Source: Symsagittifera roscoffensis
Taxonomy: Eukaryota > Xenacoelomorpha > Acoela > Convolutidae
Direction: 5' to 3'
Assembly (NCBI RefSeq): GCF_963678635.1
Contig: NC_087066.1
Coordinates: 31,253,301-31,317,300, forward strand
Length of the DNA stretch: 64,000 nt
In this document: piece after piece, positions 11,271 through 24,819 of the stretch
Layout: each line of letters starts with the position of its first letter
Position numbering within the stretch: position 1 is the stretch's first letter
Notes under the pieces: generated by a model
Databases searched by the model: none
The model's input: only the letters and a program-made list of their open reading frames with translations
What the model was told of the DNA's origin: nothing
Made by a program: the position numbers and the translations under genes

Positions 11271-14200
11271 AAAGTTTAAGTGTTTAATGTAACATGCATT
11301 GGCAAAATAACTTTGAAATTGGCCAGATTGTTGAGGAGCGAGTAATATATTAGAGTTTTGAAATCTACATATTGTCAAAAAATTTTATTTTGCTTTGGCA
11401 AAAACCATATAATACCATGATTTAGAAGCTCAAAAGTTTATTTAAATTGTTGGAATAAACCTACAGCAGTCTGGGTCAACACTTTTGTTTACTCAGTTTT
11501 ATATTTCCTATCAAATTTTATTCTGCTAATTGTTTTTTTGCAATATGGTCCCAGTTAACTTCAAAATCAATCTAACAGTTTCTCTATGTGCACGTCGAGC
11601 ATCCCGAAGGCACTGAATAGGTTTGCCCTAAATGGCTTGCTAGGCTTCTACAATGACTACTTGATACTTCAAAAGTTTCAACCCAAACTTTTTCTCTTCT
11701 TCCAAATGCAATCGGAAAAAAAATCCATGACTTTTTATCTGGATTTTCCAGTAATTAAACCGCCTGAGTGAGTTTGAAATGGAAAAGACTCAAAAATTAT
11801 TTCAGTTTAAGCTCCTGTCCTTCTAAAAATTGTCATCGCTTTATTAAACTGCAAATGTAAAATATTAGGTTGGCGCTACAGTTTTTTTCCAATGACTGAC
11901 TACTTTATAACTATCTATGAATTATTTTATGGTAATTTGCAGGTTTTTCGTTTTAACCATTTTGAACTATTGCAAGTAGTTTGAGAAAAGATCATCAACA
12001 TAAACGCAAATAAAAACAGATTGTTTGGATATTATGAGCAGATTAGGAATCACTTGCAAAGTCATTGAACAATGTTATGAGCTAAGAGTTACTCAATTTT
12101 CGAAATGGTATACAACAGGTTTTTTTTTCAAAAATAAATTACAATCTTTCTGTGATAAATCATAAAAAAATGTTTTTGAACTTATACTCGCAACTTCGAA
12201 CGCTTGGTCTGTTGATCCTTTTGATAAATTTTATTTAATTCTGTGAAATTTTGGAAAAGTTTTGATGTTCCGATTGGTTTACTCGGCTTTAGAAGTTTAA
12301 AACAGTGCAAAAAAAATTTTAAAAAAATTTAAAAAAAAACTTAAAAAGCAAAACTCAATTAATGTCTTGATTGACTTCGAAAACAATTTTTTCTAATTGT
12401 AGCCTCACAGTCTATGAACAAAAAATCATGGCATCCTAGCCAGGGAAAAATATTTCTGTCAATCTCTGATTTGTGAAAAATTTTATCAATTTCGGAACGT
12501 GAAATGTCAAAAAATAACCACTGCAGTTAAGCAAAAAGCAAATGAAAAACAAATTAGCGGTTAAGAAAACCGTAATGAACAATCGATGCTTTCCAATTCT
12601 AAACTGATCAATAGAATGGGGTTGCCAGGATTCAAGGGCGTTGACATAACGCCATAAAAACCTAACGTGGTAATTATATTTTAAAACATCTCATTATCAA
12701 ATTATTAATTTTCAAATTAAAAGAACATCTATGATAAGTCCGTGATTTTCTTCTTCACCCTTTTTGCCTGTCATAAATTTTGCTCTACAAAAATTTGTAG
12801 CATGAGAGGAACTGAAGATTTGTAAGACTCAACCTTGCACCATAAAAGTAAGATTGAATTAGCTTGCTGTAACTAAATTTTGCTGAGAGGTTATCATATG
12901 GAAAAACCAAAAACAATTGGCAAAAGCTAGAAATCAGGTAGCTATAAAACGAAATAAAAGTAACTCAAAGCACGACAAAAAAGCACGTCAAAAAAGCACC
13001 GAAGAACGTCAATTACTTTAAACCACAAAAAAGCGTCCAAAAGCGAATGATAGCTTCCGATTTTGGAATTGATAAAAAAAAACCAATTAGTTCTGCGTGC
13101 GAACATGGAGGCGGGAGATACAGGAGGTGTATCAGTGGCGTCTAAAATGATTCCAGCGGCTAATTAATTTCTTTTGAAACTGAAGACGACAAGAAAGGCT
13201 GTATTTGTGTTTTTAACGGTCAATAACGGCAGGCGACATAGAAAAAAACTTTATAAAATGCATTTAATAATACATTTCAGCGATGCTAGAAAGTAATTTT
13301 CTAGTGATTATCAAATCTGCGTCTGTTAGAAACTGTTTAAAAAAATTGGAGTGAAAACCGGAATTAAATCTCATTCACACAAAAATAATTACTTTTCAAT
13401 GCCATTTTTGACCAAAATGTCTTTTGATTAACCTCTCTAAAATTGATTGACTTGTCTTTTTCGGAGCTGACGCGTCACTTCAATTAATAACACAGAAATA
13501 AAAATTACGCAAACCTCTTGCAAATTATATTTTTGATAACCCGGTTGACCTGAAATTTTTTTAGATGGTTATTGTAGATGATTGTAGATGAATGTTGTTT
13601 CACAATTTGATCACTTTACCATGAGAGGTTAAGGATGATAGAGTTTGTGGGACAAATATCAGGACTTCACGAAAATAAGGTTAAACGCTAACTTAGTGAA
13701 ATCAGCAAAAAAAAAACATTCACGGTTTAAAGTCTATCAGAATTAATTCCTTGTTTGGTTAATATTGAAAAACTCAGTTTCAATCACAACCGTTTGTGAT
13801 ACTTTAAGCCTTTTTTAAAGGATTTTTCAAGTTGCATCTGCAGCTAATTTCACTGAAATTTCAAGGTCAACCTTGCCGGGTGGAGGCCGTGACATATTTT
13901 TAAACTTCTGAAGTCACGCCAATGTTGATTCGGCGACCAAAAATTCCTGTCTCGGCAGGTTTTCTTATTAAGGAAAAAGTTTAAAATATCAAAACGTGGT
14001 CGCAATACTCTGAAAATTAGTTCGCGACAAGCCTTTGACGGATTTAAACACAAGCCTATTGCTTCCAAACCTAGGATTGTGGCCAGTCGTGGTTAACTGT
14101 TTTTGGATTGCAACAGTGGCGGTTTTAACTTTTGTTCGATCACGATGGTCGCGGATAATTTCTCTTTGTTCGCTCCGGTCCCGGATAACTCTTCAGTCTG

Positions 14201-14309
14201 CTGAGTCCAAAAAGACAAAACTTTGATCGCGGCGTTTTGAAGTAGCCCTATTTTGGTCGAGGCTGTCTATAACATAAAAATCGGTCGCGATAATCTAATC
14301 CTAAAACTA
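11271..14309. other. Non-coding stretch, no gene recognised
   Basis: Long A and T tracts and no frame above about 75 codons. The minus-strand frame at 13850-14068 has somewhat balanced codons but no motif, and no splice sites that extend it. Confidence 0.6.
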
Positions 14310-15041
14310 CAGTGCTGATTTAAATTAACCGGACAAAACGCGTTAAACTTGAAATTTAAAACGCATTTTTCTCAAATTGGGTTGAGTTTAGGTGAAAACT
14401 TATGAGGACAAAACTTGCTTAGAATTTTAGCAGAATTAATATGGTGCAATTTGTTTTGCGAAATTCCGGTCCGAAATTTTACCCCAAAAATGGGTCATTT
14501 TGGCTTTTCTTAGTTTATCAAAAATTACGCCAAAAATACCCAGTCGATCACAGACATAATTATATCAAAGTGAGCCCCTTACGTAGTTCAACAAACTTTA
14601 AGAAGGGTATTTTCTTCAAAAAAAGTTGCATATTGTTTAAAAATTGTTTTTAAATAAAAAGTTGGTATTTTATACAGTAAAAATGACCTTTTTTGTCTAT
14701 CAAACAAAAATAAATTAACTTATACAATATTTTGGAGATTATACCCTTATTAAAGTTTGTTGGGCTACGTAAGCGGCTCACTTTGATGTAAGTATGTCTG
14801 TGATCGACTGGGTATTTTTGGCGTAATTTTTGATTAACTAAGAAAAGTCAAAATGACCCATTTTTGGGGTAAAGTTTCGGACCCGAATTTCGCAAAACAA
14901 ATTACACCATTTTAATTCTGTTAAAATTCTAAGCAAGTTTTGTCTTCATAAATTTTCACCTAAACTCAACCCAATTTGAGAAAAAAGCGTTTAAAATTTC
15001 AATTTTAACGCATTTTGTCCGGTTAATTTAAATCAGCACTG
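14310..15041. mobile_element. Tc1/mariner-type foldback MITE, 732 bases
   Basis: Inverted arms of about 300 bases (14310-14615 and 14735-15041) match almost throughout. They begin CAGTGCTGATTTAAAT and end in its complement, and share internal blocks such as TTTTGCGAAATTC and ATCGACTGGGTATTTTTGG. The element is flanked by TA on both sides (14308-14309, 15042-15043), the Tc1/mariner target duplication. The 120-base centre is AT-rich and has no reading frame. The plus-strand frame at 14441-14653 merely runs through one arm. Confidence 0.85.
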
Positions 15042-16065
15042 TACAACCTCGAACCGCAAAAATATCATTTCAGCCAAAGAAGTTCTTGCAAAAATATCAA
15101 TTCAGCCAAAACTTTGCTACAGAAAAATCAACTTGAAACCAGCCACCCTGATTGAACGTACTCACCAATTTCCAGTCCAAATATTCTATCATAGTTATGC
15201 TTTCCAGCTGCAAGTACCTAATTTTTGAAATAATATATTTTGTCCCGCCAAGGCTTTGTCAGAAACGCAGGCAAAATTATGCAAGGTCATCTCATGAAAA
15301 AAAAAGAAAGTTGAATTAAACGAAATTAAAGCTCTGCTAAAAGATTAAAAAATTTTAAGATGATAAGCAGTCTCCGAAGATGAACAAAAATAATCAAACA
15401 TTTTCGTACTTCAAAGAAACGATGCTCTTGTTCTGAAATTAAAGGTTCTTTTTGAAAATGACCAAGTTGCAATTACTCTTAAAAATGTTCGAAGAAGGAA
15501 AAATTCTGACAAATGATTAAAAGGCGTTTTAAGTTTCTTCATTTCACTAATTGAGCCAGAAAGTTGCCTTGATAGCAGAAAAAGTTTAGGACTACGCAAT
15601 GTGAAAGTGACCTTTGTGATCTAAAAAATGGATTAGAGTCAGTACTTTTCAATCAAAGTATTGCTTCGCTCTCTCTCTCCATTCTACCACATTCAACCCT
15701 AATTTAGAGTAAATCTTTCATTTAGACCTGACTATTTTGGGTACCATTTTGAACAAATTAAACCCAACTCTCATTACTGTTACCTCCTAGTTTGATCAAA
15801 GAATTTCCCAACGGAGCACCAAGACTTATTACAAATTTAATTGAGATGTCGACTTTGCCAGGCAAGCAAATTAATAGAGGGTTAAGTTGTAATTGCATTT
15901 GATTTTAAAATGAATTACTCCAATTCACATCAAAATATATGGTGGTTGAATTGTATTTTTTTCCAAAAACAATCGTTTAAGATGCAAGTGTAATTGAATG
16001 AGGCGTAATTAGACAAAACGAAAAAAGAAAAGAGAAATGCTAAAAATTGAAACGTAGTATTTTTA

Positions 16066-17486
16066 CAGAAAAGTGATTAATTAACTTAAAAACAAACTAA
16101 ATATTGTTTATATTGGGAGTCGGAAGTTCAAGCTATTTTTAAGCATAGTTGGAAGCTTTCAGTTTACGTTGGATTCATAGTTAAGCTATATCGCTTTGGG
16201 CTGTACTTTTACAGGTAAAGCAGGTATAATTGTCAGAAAAAATTAATTGACTAACAATAAACTGAAGCAACAATTCAAGTTTATCATATGAAATGGTAGA
16301 GGGATTGAAGCACAAGAAAAACAAGGGCAGTTATTTATTTCCTTTTGTAGGCTCGAGGGAGCTTTTTCAAATCTTTTTAGCTATCGAACTAATAATCTTT
16401 AGCAAACAAAAATTTACGGCAACGGAAAAATCATTTCCTTGATTTTTAAAAATGAAAAACAAAAAAAATCACGTTGCTACTTTGTGTAACTCTCAGATAT
16501 TTGAAAATTCTTAATTTGGCCACATTTTACAATGAGTTATGCGCCCTCGCAAAAATTGAAATATAATAAATGTCACTGACTGTTAAAATATACAATTTCG
16601 CTGATTTTCGACGGAAGAACGGTTCGAGATTAGTTAAAGAGCAGTCAAAATAATCAGGCCTTTGCCATGATTCACGAGCAGTCATTTTAAAACTCTAGGT
16701 TTTTTTCAGTGTTTTGGAAAATAATTCAAAGTTATTGCTTTTCTTCTGATCCAAAGTAATCAATCTTTTCAGTTTAATCATCTAATAATCGATTACAGTG
16801 TAATCATCTAATAAATTGAAATCATATTTTTCATGCACACGTCGTTTTAGGGTATCAAAAAACAAAAATCCAAAACCAGATCTCTTTTACATAAATGATA
16901 TACCAAAAATTAGAAACGATCTTTGGTTTTGGATTGTTATTTTTTGGTGCCCTCAAAAATACCACGTCGAAAAAAAAACAAAAAAACTAAAAAACAAACT
17001 GAAAGAAATGAAACTGAAAAAAAGAAACCTAGATTCGATTCTTACACTCAACCGAACTTACAAGAAATTAACTGTCACTAATGAACAGAACGAGACCAAA
17101 AACAGTACTGACTGTAGATAAACTAGTTTACTACGCAGAGTTGGACAAAAAAAACGATAGTTCGTATGGTAATGCCTAGAATTTTGGAGCGCAGTTTGGT
17201 CGTTGAAAGGGTACTTTTGACGAAAATATCGCAAAACAACTATCAAACTTCCTATGAACCAAGAATAATGCAAATAAGACTGCTCCTTTTTGGGCAACTC
17301 CTTCAATGTTCCGGTGGGCTTTAATTTTTATATAGAAGTGTTTCTTTTAAAGCAAAATGATAAAAAATTTAAAACAAAAAACATGGGAAAATTTAAATAA
17401 AATTATCCCTCCAAATGTATTTAAGCTAAAAAACAGTTTATTTGACATAGTTTTGCTGTAATTTAAACAAAACTGCTTATAAATGG
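16066..17486 (+). repeat. 1.43 kb tandem duplication, first copy
   Basis: Sequence from about GATTAATTAACTTAAAAAC is repeated at an offset of about 1435 bases. Shared landmarks include TTATATTGGGAGTCGG, GGTAAAGCAGGTATA, GCCCTCGCAAAA, TACGCAGAGTTGGACAAA and CTCCAAATGTATTTAA. Near its end it carries a head-like piece of the hairpin repeat (AAGACTGCTCCTTTTTGGGC). The frame at 16816-17121 closes in the second copy, so it is not conserved coding. Confidence 0.8.
16838..16975. repeat. Small foldback element inside the duplication
   Basis: CACGTCGTTTTAGGGTATC and ATCCAAAACCAGATC on the left pair with GATCTTTGGTTTTGGAT and GGTGCCCTCAAAAATACC, then ACGTCG, on the right. The same foldback is kept at 18300-18435 in the second copy, so it inserted before the duplication. 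Confidence 0.55.
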
Positions 17487-17509
17487 GGTATTTCTTCAAA
17501 AAAGTCACT

Positions 17510-18940
17510 GATGAATTTAAAAAGAAACTAAATATTGTTTATATTGGGAGTCGGGAGTTCAAGCTATTTATGAGCGTAGTTGGATAATTTTCAGTTTATG
17601 TTAGAATCATAGTTGAGGTATATCGCTTTGGGCTGTTCTTTTGCAGGTAAAGCAGGTATAGTTATCAGGAAAAATTAATTGACTAACAATAAAATGAAGC
17701 AACAATTGAAGTTTATCACATGAAATGATGAAGGGATTGAAGCACAAGAAAAACAGAGGAAGTTATTCAATTCCTTTTGTAGGCTTGAGGGAGCTTTTTC
17801 AAAAAAGTTTTAGCTGTCAAACTAATAACTTTTATCAAACAAAAATTACTCCAATAAAAAAATCTTTTTCTTAATTTTTGAAAATGAAAAACAAAAAAAT
17901 CACGTTGCTACTTTGTGTAACTCTCCGGTATATGAAAATTCTTAATTTAGTTACATTTTTGAATGAGTTTTGCGCCCTCGCAAAATTTGAAATATAATAA
18001 AAAACCATTGACTGTTAAAAAAATTACAATTTAGCTGACTTTCGAAGTAAGAACGATTCGACATTAGTTAAAGAGCAGTCAAAACAGTCAGGCCTTTGCC
18101 CTGATTCACGAGTAGTCATGATAAACTCCCTGAGTTTTTCAGTGTTTTGAAAAATAATTCAAAGTTATTGCAATCCTTTTTATCCAGAGTAATCAATCTT
18201 TTAGTGCAATCATCTAATTACTGATTACAGTGTGATCATCTAAATAAATGAAATCATTTTTTTATGCTAGTTTTAATTAGTTCGAAATTTTTCCACGCCA
18301 CGTCCCACGTCGTTATAGGGTATCAACAATCCAAAACCAGATCTCTTTTACATAATTGATATACCACAAATTAGAAACGATGTTTGGTTTTGGATTATTA
18401 TTTTTTGGTGCCCTCGAAAATACCGCGTCGAAAAAAAAACAAAAAAACTAAAAAAAAAAACTGAAAGAATTGAAACTTAAAAAAGGAAACTTAGATTCCT
18501 ACACTGACCGAACTGACAAGAGAATAATTGTCACTATTGAACAGAGCGAGGCTAAAAACAGTAATGACTGCAGATAAACTAGTTTACTACGCAGAGTTGG
18601 ACAAAAAAACGATAGTTCGTATGGTAATGCCTAGATTTTTGGAGCGCAGTTTGATAGTTGAAAGGGTACTTTTGACGGAAATTTCGCATTAAACGTATTA
18701 AAACTCGCTATGTTCCAAGACTAATGCAAGCAAGACTGCTACTAATTGGGCAACGCCTTCAATATTCCGGTGGGCTTTAACTTTTGTGAAGAACTGTTTC
18801 TTTTAAAATAAAATGATAAAAATTTTAAAACAAAAAACATGGGAAAATCTCATTTCAATTATCTCTCCAAATGTATTTAAACCTCAAGTCAGTTTATTTG
18901 AAAGTTTTTTAGTTGTGCTTTGGTTAAAACAAACTGCTTG
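17510..18940 (+). repeat. 1.43 kb tandem duplication, second copy
   Basis: Collinear with 16066-17486, with many substitutions and small indels. By eye the two copies are roughly 85-90 percent alike. It ends where a hairpin repeat starts. Confidence 0.8.
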
Positions 18941-19440
18941 TATTATGGCGCAGCACTGAATGTTCCGACAGCAGTGTAAGGTCTATGGTGTAGTGTTCGC
19001 CGTAAAAAAAACTGATGAAATTCAAAAAGAAATGGAAAAAAAGCAAAACTTTTTTTTAAAACTATATTCTAAATTATCCTCCGCACGCTATGCATGATGC
19101 ACATTTTCAAATTTGACATCTTGCAAAAGAAAAATGAGGCAAAAGAGATTGCGTCATTTTAATTTAGAAGGATTTCGAAGGGTATTAAATCTCCACTTTC
19201 GCATGACTATAACGATATTAATGACGCGTTAAATTTCACAAATTCGGCATGTTGGCAATTCTTACGCCTCGATAATTTAGATAAGGAATCACAGGTGAAA
19301 TATTATTTTTATTTGATTTCAAGACAACAAAATCTTACAGAAGTTATAAGAAATCTGTCAGAAACGTCTAGTTACAGTTCGAACTTGGCCCGGAGGAAAA
19401 AAATCACCAAAGCACAACCAAATATTCCGTCTTTTTGCCC
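18930..19440 (+). repeat. Hairpin-ended repeat, diverged copy after the 1.4 kb duplication
   Basis: GCAGCACTGAATGTTCCGAC and AAGGTCTATGGTGTAGTG mark the head. Blocks resembling TCACAGGTGAAATAT and ACCAAATATTCCGTC follow. The tail hairpin is gone. Confidence 0.55.
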
Positions 19441-21169
19441 AAAAACCGGTACTATCGTTTGTTCATTTCAATTAATAATTCTTCAAGAGAAGTTTGTAAT
19501 ATCAATGATTAATTTACGACAGTTGCAAGTTCTGAAACAGAGGATTATTGAGAAACAGTCTAATTATTTCAAAGTTTCCGTATCAAGACGCAAAAAAAGT
19601 CTTCAATGTTTCAGCATCTTCTGGTCTATGATCATTTTGCCTCGTTTATTCAATTTTGCTCAAAGAAAATCAAAAATTTTGCAGTAAAAGATTTATAAAC
19701 TTACAATAATTGTTCTGATGAAAAATTTAAGTACAGAATGAGCCTTAGATATCGAAAAAGTCGTTTCCGGAGAACGGATCAAAAATGTGAATTTTTAATA
19801 TCAAATCCAGTTGAAATATTTCACTGAACGAACCAAAATGCTTTTAACGCTTTCTGTTTTAGTTTAAATAGGGCAGCAGGGCGCATTAAGTTCCGATGCA
19901 AAAAAGTTTTTCCATGAGGTCAGATTTGAATTTTCAACGCCTTTTTACTTAATCCTTATAGAACTTCTACTTGAATAATTTTTTTTTCAGTTTAAATCTT
20001 ACCCTACAAAAAAACTGTACAATGCTGGTTACAATTTTTTTTTGCGCCATAACAGTCTGGAACCTATTTTAGATTTGCTTCGTCCTATTCGATAGACGAC
20101 CGTTTTCTGGCAAGATTTTGCTTGATTTTTGCACTAATAGATTATCTTTTAAGAATTTTACAAGGCCTTGAAATATAGAAATCTTTAAAATTATTTCACT
20201 AAAAGGATGATATGAGCATGAAAACACAAAAATATTAAATCGACTCAGGTAACAAATTAGAAATTGATTTGTGACGGTGTAACAAGGTTGGCCCTGTGCA
20301 ATTTTCTTTTCTAAAATGACTTGTTTTTTTTGCGGTACGACAAATAATCAGGTACGACAAAAAATCAATGGAATTGGCTAATTCATATATCATGTATGTG
20401 TCCTTCTACTCATGATTCGCACGTCAAAAAAAAAAGAGTTTTAAAAAACTGTCTCAATGTCAAGAAAAAGTTTTTAACATTTTTGCGAGTTGGGCAAGTT
20501 GAGCGTTTTGAGCGATCAAGTATGTATTTTTGTTAAATAGAAATTGGTCAAAAGGGCTTGAAAAACTTGATTGCCAAAAACAAAAGTTTGTTTCGAAGCT
20601 TAATTTGACTCTTCAATGGCAAAAAAAATGTCCAAAAAAAGTCGAACAATTTTGTGTACATACAAATGGAACATTTTTAGAAAACTTTTATAATGTTTTT
20701 ATTTGTTTTTTTTATCAGAGATTTTTTTTTGAATTATGCCTAAATTTTAAATTATGCCAAGTTTTTTCATCCCACCACGCACAAGAAACGACAATATTTT
20801 GAAGAAAAACTCTTCTTAGTAGTTTTTTTCCGACTTTTTTTATGAAAATGGTCGGAGCATTCTGTGGTTCTTGCACAGACACCGGCTAATTTTGTTTGAT
20901 TTTAGTGTGTTGTGTAATTTTGATAGATAATTTACAAAATTTAGCGAAGTAGCTAAGCTAAGAAAAATCCATGAACTTCAGACAAATTCCAAAAATCTTA
21001 TCGATATCAATCCACTCATTTATCGATATAAAAAAGTATGCAACATCTCCCTGTCGCTCGAATCTTGACTGAGAAGGCTGAGATATAATTTTGCAACATA
21101 TTTTGAAATTCCTAAAGTGGCTGAGTTTGTCTGAAAATATCCACAAGCAAATAAAAAAATACTTCTTAC
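19441..21169. other. Non-coding stretch with one long low-complexity frame
   Basis: The frames at 19295-19687 and 20530-20802 are dominated by Lys, Phe, Asn and Gln, as random AT-rich sequence gives. A minus-strand frame runs on below 21170, so a further exon of the CRAL-TRIO candidate cannot be excluded. Confidence 0.5.
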
Positions 21170-21814
21170 CTTCGTTGTTTGGAATTAAACTTTCCTTAAG
21201 AACTTTCAACCCCCGATAGAAGAAAAAATAAACATTTCTTTTGTTTGCGCCTGATTTAGGTCATAAAATGAAAGGCAACCTAATAACCAGATATAATAAA
21301 ATATATCTTGATTTACGGGTTTATTATCCACCTCTATTGTACCAAGTAAACAAATACCCCATTCTCGCCAATTCAACCACTTCACATTCTTCCGATGATG
21401 AAGGCAGAAATCCAATTCTTACCTACTTCACTACCAATTTCCAGTTCAGAAAAACCCAATACAATTTTATATAAAAGAAGCTTCGGTGTCAATAGAAAAT
21501 AAACTTCATGGAAAAGAGCAAACAATTGGTTCCGAAAATCAAACCAATTATTTTAGTCGTAGTTGTTTGGGAAAATAAGAGAAAAAATTGAAGAGAGACA
21601 ATGTAACCTTTTGATATTCTTTGTTTGGAAAAAAAACTTTTGAAGTGTGAGGAAAATTCACTTAGAGCATTTTCAATAAAGATGTCCTTAAAACGAGTGA
21701 AAATCAAAGTCACGAATGTGAATTCAAATACAATTTAGGTTTATCAATAAACCAAGCAGACAGGAGTATAACTTACCAAAAAGCCGGCGCGTAATTTATA
21801 ATCTTAATGGTCTT
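21170..21814 (-). CDS. Possible CRAL-TRIO (Sec14-like) exons
   Basis: Three short exons, 21814-21777, 21660-21608 and 21250-21170, are bounded by AG acceptors and GT donors (gtaagt, gttaca, gtaaga). Both junction phases agree (TG|T and G|GC). Together they read KTIKIINYAPAF, then FSSHFKSFFSKQRISK, then YRGLKVLKESLIPNNE. Order and spacing fit the end of a CRAL-TRIO lipid-binding domain, where a LK..IIN.P..F strand is followed by a KPFLS-like helix and a LLK.I.P..LP segment before a YGG motif. The YGG exon and the rest of the domain were not found, and the acceptor of the second exon is weak. It could be a chance alignment or a relic. Similarity is by eye only. Confidence 0.27.
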
Positions 21815-24299
21815 CTAAATAGCATTCTGAATTTGAATGGAGCTTAAAATGAAAGCAGCTTTTCATCTTTGTTCTTTTTACTTCTAAGTCAGTGTTTTTG
21901 TAGTTTTTGGGGGTGATTTTGAGTCTTATACCAGAAAGAAAAGTAACTAACTGTATACCTGATTCAATCGGAGGAAAATGAGAGTGTGATCAAAATTATA
22001 ACAAACTATATGAGGGGAGACAATTCCAACTGGGCTGTTTTGAAAAAATAAAGGTTCAAAGCAAATTCTAAATCGAGCGGAAAATTCTATATGGCTGGTG
22101 TCTTTATATACTTTACCAAAACAGCAACCAATTGCAGCGAAGCAGATATATTATACACTATAAAGAAAAAGTGGTTGACTATTTAAAAGATTTGATTTGC
22201 TTGGTTTTTCCCAAATGATTTATTTCTCATCGCAAAACTTACTCCAAAATAATGGTCGAGGAATAAAAAAAAACTGGAAAAAAAATGTAATAAAACGGCG
22301 GTAAATATCTAATTGTTCGAAATAACTACTCGAAGAGCTCATTAGGAACTTGTGTGCGGACCTGAAATTTGACTTAGTTGTAAATTAGAGGGGAAGCTTT
22401 TTAGGAATTTCCGTTCAGCCCAGTTCATTGACAGCATTCGAATTTCATAGCCGCAAGATTTTTGAAGGAAATCAATTAGCGCGTCCGTTTAGAACGTTTT
22501 CTGACTTCGTTAAGCAAAACATCATTTCAGATGACCAAATAATGAGGCTATCTAAAGAGGAATTTTAAATCTCTTTATTAAAATTTCCAACTGATAAACC
22601 TTCCGAGTAATGAACTGTCACGAAAGAGGTTCAAATTTTAGATTTTTTCCCTGCCTAATCAGAACTGAAAAAGTGTTTGAGCAATTTTCCAATCTTGTGA
22701 AAATTTTTGTGTTATTAGTATATACATTTTTGCTGGTACCCCAGGAGTCCAAAGACAAAACTTTTGATAAATTAACAAAAAATGCAGCCTAACAGTTTCG
22801 CAACAAAAAAAAACTCTACAAAATCTTAAAATCAAAAAAAATGTTCAGCAGCTAGAGTCGCGTGACCTAGCCGGATTCAAGGTGTTGAAACCTACAACAC
22901 TCAGTACATCATAACTAGTTCGAGAGGTAATCCTCGAAAAAACACAAAGAATTTAAATATGCGTCCTCAAATAAGTTTTGTGGGGATGTGAGGAGAATGA
23001 TTTACTCTTTATGCCCGGGAAAATTGACGAAAAATATTGAAAGAGTTATCTGGCCCGGCGTCAATACTCAGCTAAACATTTATACTTAATTTTGCACTGA
23101 TTGTCGAAAAAAAAACAACAGAAATAATTTCCGGCAATTATTTTGGAAAAATGACTGCTCCAATTCATGCCCAGGGTTCTCATACAAAGTTATATTGTCT
23201 TCATTTTTTTCGAACTTGAGTATGATTACAAAAAACTTTTTAAAACTGTATCGTTAAATCGTTTACGACTGCTTTTTGACGCCGGAGCAAGTTCAGCTCT
23301 TCTTTTTTGTCATTATTTTTTGGCCTAAAGAGCATATCAACCTCGTCAGCTCCCCAATTAACTAACTTGAGCCCATAAATTCATTTTCTTCAATATTTTT
23401 GGAAAGACTTTTCCAGGGCCACATCGCAATATTACCTCTGAAACTAGTTATGATTAACTGGCTGTTTTACACTTTCAAAGCCAGGTTTCGCCAGCTTTAA
23501 GCCATCTACTTTTTTTCCAAATAATTCCAGTAGTATGTATAATAAATTCAGTCTTACCTTCCTATTTTTTAGTAGTTGCAGAGAAAACGACAAAAACATG
23601 TTAATTTTCACTTTGAAGTTAAAAAGTTGCAATTTTTATGTCCCGTGACTGTAACATCTACCACTTTAAAAAACCAAACAATTAATAAAAATCCTTCCAT
23701 ACATTTTAAGTCAACAAAAAACGTTTCAGTTTACAAAATGTAACATCCAACATGGGCTTGGCTAACGATAATTTTTCTAATTTAACGATGAAAAACCATT
23801 AAACCAGCCTCATTATCTTCTATCTTTGTTTTTTTTTAAATTACTTTAATTAGTATCTTTTGAAAAAATTGCATATCCTGAAAAAACGTACTTCCGAGAA
23901 AACTTGCTTTCAATTTGATTTTCCGGATAGAAAGCCATTTGACACCGTTCTCAAATTTGAATGAACAACCCTATCAAATAATCAAAATCATACAATTTTA
24001 GAATAAAAAAGCTGAGAATTTTTTCTTAGTTTTGTGAAAGCATCCATTTTCATTGGAGACAAAAGCTCTTATATATTTTTTTAAAACTTGAATATGATTA
24101 AACCAGTCTTTTACGTGAAAAACGCTGCTTACTCCCATCGAAAAAAACGGCGCAAATTGTTTAGTTTGCGGGCAATACGTTTTTAATAGTCGCGGAGTAA
24201 CAGAAATTTTCAATATGTGTACCCTTATATGCTTGTCCCACTCAATGCACACAAAATCAAGGACAACCGTTTACAGTGCAAGTAGCACAGAACGCTCCG
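21815..24299. other. Non-coding stretch, upstream of the CRAL-TRIO candidate
   Basis: If that gene is real, its 5' exons should be here on the minus strand. I found only isolated donor-like sites (near 21965 and 23560) and a short protein-like run, FGKKVDGLKLAKPGFES, near 23480. None joins in phase. Confidence 0.4.
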
Positions 24300-24665
24300 A
24301 CTAGAGCCTAAAAAAATTTTTTCTTCAAAAACTATTGTTTTTTTTTTCTGTGTGGTGATAAAAAGGATCTGAACACAAAGCTGGAACTTGGGAATATTTG
24401 ACAATTATAGTCAAAAATTGTAGAAAATGACTAATAAAACCAAAAAAAAACATTTGAATTAATCAAAGAAATTTGGAAAAAAAATTTTCGATTCTTTCAA
24501 ATGTTTTTTGTTGTTTTATTGGTCGTTTTTCTACAATTTTTTACTATAAATGTCAAACTTTCCCGAGTTTCAGCTTTGCGTTCAAAATTTTTATCACCAC
24601 ATAGAAAAAATCAACACTACTTTTTGAAGAAAAAAAATTTTGAAGAAAGAAGTTTTTTGATTTTT
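24300..24665. repeat. Foldback element, about 365 bases
   Basis: Arms of about 150 bases are inverted: TGTGGTGATAAAAAGGATC, GAACTTGGGAATATTTGAC and TAGAAAATGACTAATAAAAC on the left match GTTTTATTGGTCGTTTTTCTA-like, GTCAAACTTTCCCGAG and TTTTTATCACCACATA on the right. The centre is short and AT-rich. The frame at 24501-24692 runs through the right arm only. Confidence 0.65.
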
Positions 24666-24819
24666 GGAGCTTTTTCTTTTAAATGGCGCTAAGAAAAACT
24701 CCAAAAACAATTTTATTTAGTTTAACTATGTTTACAGGGCTTAAATTAAGCAAAAACAAGCTATAAAGCTATTATTGCTCGAATTTAAACTAAAAATCAA
24801 AAACCTTTTTTTATGGATA

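Noticed and set aside
16816-17121. 101-codon plus-strand frame in the duplicated unit
   Set aside because: The second copy has shifts and stops in the same place. The frame arises from A-rich foldback sequence.
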